A model generated the notes under the pieces. The model was given only the letters and a program-made list of their open reading frames with translations. It was not told where the DNA came from and searched no databases. From Alteromonadaceae bacterium XY-R5 (GTDB lineage: Bacteria > Pseudomonadota > Gammaproteobacteria > Enterobacterales > Alteromonadaceae), in contig LXWE01000001.1 of the NCBI GenBank assembly GCA_001660395.1, positions 1 to 64,000 on the forward strand: 64,000 nt of DNA, read 5' to 3'. Numbering within the stretch: position 1 is the stretch's first letter; every line of letters begins with the position of its first letter. A program made the translations under genes and the position numbers. This document shows, one piece after another, positions 61,988-64,000 of this stretch.

Positions 61988-64000
61988 TTACAGGGAGTAC
62001 GTCATGCCCAGGAAGTACTGGGTACCGAAGTACTGAATGGTCCCTGTCAGGGCTTCTGTGCCGAAATAACTCTTCGTTGGTTCATCTGTCAGGTTATTAA
62101 CCTGGAACAGAAAACCGAGGTGCTCATCGACGTTGTATGAAGCCTGAAAATCCACCACTGTCTCTTTGTCGAAGTTAACTTCCTGGCTATTGATTGCCAC
62201 CTGGTCGGAAACAAAGGGAGAGCGATAGCGCACGCTGACACGTGTTTCGAAATCCTGATATTCCCAGAACACAGTTGTGTTCAGAACGTTTTCAGACAGA
62301 CCATTGAGGCTTTGCTCAACGCTGGCACCGCCAAGGTCTGTACTTTTCTGGATTTCACTTTCGGTATAGGAATAGCTTGCACTGACGCCCAGACCATTGA
62401 AGGGTTCAGGCAGGAAGCTGTAGATCTGTGTATACGCCAGTTCCAAACCGCGAATATAACCGCCTTCGGCGTTATTTACGGCTGTGGTGTAAGTGCTGTT
62501 TTCTGTCGGTACTTCCACTGTCAGCACTTCGCCGTCAGTGTCATACACCAGGTCACCGTCACTGTCGTACACATTCACTGTTACAGATGTCGGTACATCA
62601 AACCCATTGCCAGCGAAATCAAACGGGTCAATACCGAAGGTATCAATGAAAGAATCAATGTTTTTGTAGAAAATTGCCGCAACAAACGCGCCATCAGTGT
62701 CTTCAAAGTAACGCTCGTAAGACAGGTCAAACTGGGTTGCGTAGAAAGGCAAAAGATACGGGCTATTCGTTGAATTACCGGTGATTTTGGCAGTTTGAGA
62801 TGACAGTACAATTTCACCTGTGTCTTCATCCATCACGGCTGCTACATCTTCAACATAGACGCTTGCATTCGAGAACAGACGGTTAATAGGTGCACGTCCC
62901 ATTACCTTAGCGGCTGCAAAACGTATCTGATCATGTTCGGTCAGCTTAAAGTTCAGGTTTAATGACGGCAGATAATCCGTGTATTTCACCCCGATAATTG
63001 CCGGACGGTACTGATCGCTGATCAAGCCCACTTCATCGGTAATGTATTGAGCACCTTGCTCTGGATCACCATCAACATCCTGCAATACGGTTGAGCGCTG
63101 ATCGGTTTCCACCATACGGATACCAATATTACCGGTAATCGGCAGGCCAAATAACTCCGTATCAATGTTTGCCATAAAGTAAGCTGCAAACACGTCTTCA
63201 TAAACATCACCGCTTTCCAGCATTGACCAGGACGTATCACGACCACCTGTAGTGGTGCTGTTGATGACGCCTTCAAATCCGCTGCCCCAGCTTTGGACCG
63301 GTTGTGGACGTCCATCAGGGAACCAGGCATCTAAGGCTTTATTCACGTCAATGGCCAGGTAACTTGGGAAATAAGAAAACTCACCTTCCCAGTCAACCAC
63401 ATTCACCATGTCTTCAGTGAGCTGTAACGGTGCTTCTGAGCTTGAGAAGCCTGAGTCATTGCCGTATTCAAACACAGAACGATCATTGCTGTATTCACGC
63501 TCTGAGTAACGCATTCCCACTTCAATGGAAGAGAAAATCGGCATGTCTAGCTGATACTGTGCGTCAATTCGATACGCGGTGATTTTGTCTTCATTTTCGT
63601 AAGGATAAATGCCGTATTTACTGACCATAACTTTGTCTAAATCAGTAAAATCCGCCGCCTGATTAAAGCCTACATCGGGCAGATTCAAACCATTTAGCTG
63701 GTAGTTGATCGCTACGTTGGTATCCAGTGTCGGTGTATCGGCATTGGCATCTTCGGCGACAAGTGCCCATAACAGGCCATTACGGAAGTTGCTTTTCGCA
63801 TTTGACAGCGAGATATCGAATGCCAGGCTAAAATCATCTGTAACCTGCCAATCAGCATTGATACCAAAACTGGCAACTTCGTCGTAGTCCCGGTTATCGT
63901 CGTTAACCAATTCTACACGTGTGCTGCTGGAAGACGTTCGACCGATAGAAGCGCCAGTGACAGAGCTTCCGTTTATAACTGCATTGTTCACAGATGAACG
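61988..64000 (-). CDS. TonB-dependent receptor, C-terminal part (runs off the window)
   Basis: About 670 residues of a TonB-dependent outer-membrane receptor are present; the signal peptide, TonB box and plug lie beyond position 64000. The visible part is the beta-barrel with alternating polar/aromatic strands, Asp-rich outer loops and strands such as DFSLAFDISLSNAKSNFR and LGVSASYSYTESE. It closes with a QYFLGMTYSL terminal strand. The apparent Met start at 63991 is an internal GTG codon in a frame that stays open to the window edge, so it is not the start. Its position before a pullulanase suggests uptake of maltodextrins or branched glucan oligosaccharides, inferred from context. Confidence 0.92.
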   Translation of the reverse strand, partial: RSSVNNAVINGSSVTGASIGRTSSSSTRVELVNDDNRDYDEVASFGINADWQVTDDFSLAFDISLSNAKSNFRNGLLWALVAEDANADTPTLDTNVAINYQLNGLNLPDVGFNQAADFTDLDKVMVSKYGIYPYENEDKITAYRIDAQYQLDMPIFSSIEVGMRYSEREYSNDRSVFEYGNDSGFSSSEAPLQLTEDMVNVVDWEGEFSYFPSYLAIDVNKALDAWFPDGRPQPVQSWGSGFEGVINSTTTGGRDTSWSMLESGDVYEDVFAAYFMANIDTELFGLPITGNIGIRMVETDQRSTVLQDVDGDPEQGAQYITDEVGLISDQYRPAIIGVKYTDYLPSLNLNFKLTEHDQIRFAAAKVMGRAPINRLFSNASVYVEDVAAVMDEDTGEIVLSSQTAKITGNSTNSPYLLPFYATQFDLSYERYFEDTDGAFVAAIFYKNIDSFIDTFGIDPFDFAGNGFDVPTSVTVNVYDSDGDLVYDTDGEVLTVEVPTENSTYTTAVNNAEGGYIRGLELAYTQIYSFLPEPFNGLGVSASYSYTESEIQKSTDLGGASVEQSLNGLSENVLNTTVFWEYQDFETRVSVRYRSPFVSDQVAINSQEVNFDKETVVDFQASYNVDEHLGFLFQVNNLTDEPTKSYFGTEALTGTIQYFGTQYFLGMTYSL

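Noticed and set aside
63989-63991. Start of the TonB receptor at the GTG at 63991
   Set aside because: The frame is open to the window edge and the protein lacks a signal peptide and plug domain here, so this is an internal codon.
1-64000. CRISPR arrays, tRNA or rRNA genes, prophage
   Set aside because: No regularly spaced direct repeats, tRNA-like cloverleaf or phage structural genes were seen when reading the window.

Overview
The window reads as chromosome of a marine or brackish gammaproteobacterium, most likely from the Alteromonadales. This is an inference from a Fur, DatA-Alr, PxpABC, AckA-Pta and TonB-receptor/pullulanase gene set, from dense gene packing on both strands, and from Alteromonas-type families such as rhombosortase, DUF1294, DUF2059 and class I HMG-CoA reductase. 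No rRNA, tRNA, CRISPR array or prophage is visible. The only mobile DNA is the end of an IS3-type insertion sequence cut by the left edge.

Layout. 0-8.5 kb: IS3 end, a methyl-accepting chemotaxis protein, fur, a D-amino-acid pair (dat-alr), the 5-oxoprolinase operon pxpABC and a CvfB-like S1 protein. 8.5-16.4 kb: a three-gene RND efflux operon with one lipoprotein adaptor and two different permeases, but no outer-membrane channel. 16.4-20.9 kb: an aldo/keto reductase with an rRNA/tRNA methyltransferase, a solitary HMG-CoA reductase and a GAF histidine kinase. 20.85-21.35 kb: a gap with a candidate small RNA on the minus strand. 21.3-29.3 kb: DUF1294, gamma-glutamyltransferase, enoyl-CoA hydratase, rhombosortase, an EamA transporter and the ackA-pta operon.

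29.5-42 kb is the least ordinary part. It holds a caspase-fold lipoprotein with a TPR membrane partner, a second membrane protein, a divergent LysR/MFS pair with a matching inverted repeat at the two gene starts, a cytosolic beta-propeller protein, a 1415-residue protein (LamG-like, crystallin-like and long helical/hydrophobic parts) and a sialidase-type propeller lipoprotein.

42-57.5 kb: DUF2059 protein, S9 peptidase, an exported glutathione-peroxidase-like protein, AzoR, a divergent cystathionine-gamma-synthase-like enzyme coupled to an acyltransferase, an exported HtrA-like protease coupled to an FHA membrane protein, a TANGO2/NRDE protein, an aromatic/aspartate aminotransferase, a nucleotidyltransferase, a hybrid PAS histidine kinase and an SDR. 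57.5-64 kb: a pullulanase lipoprotein with three extra C-terminal modules, downstream of a TonB-dependent receptor that runs off the right edge; together they form an alpha-glucan uptake and debranching locus.

Starts were moved from the longest open frame wherever a ribosome binding site, signal peptide or domain boundary favoured an internal start. All functions are inferred from motifs read by eye; no database search was run.
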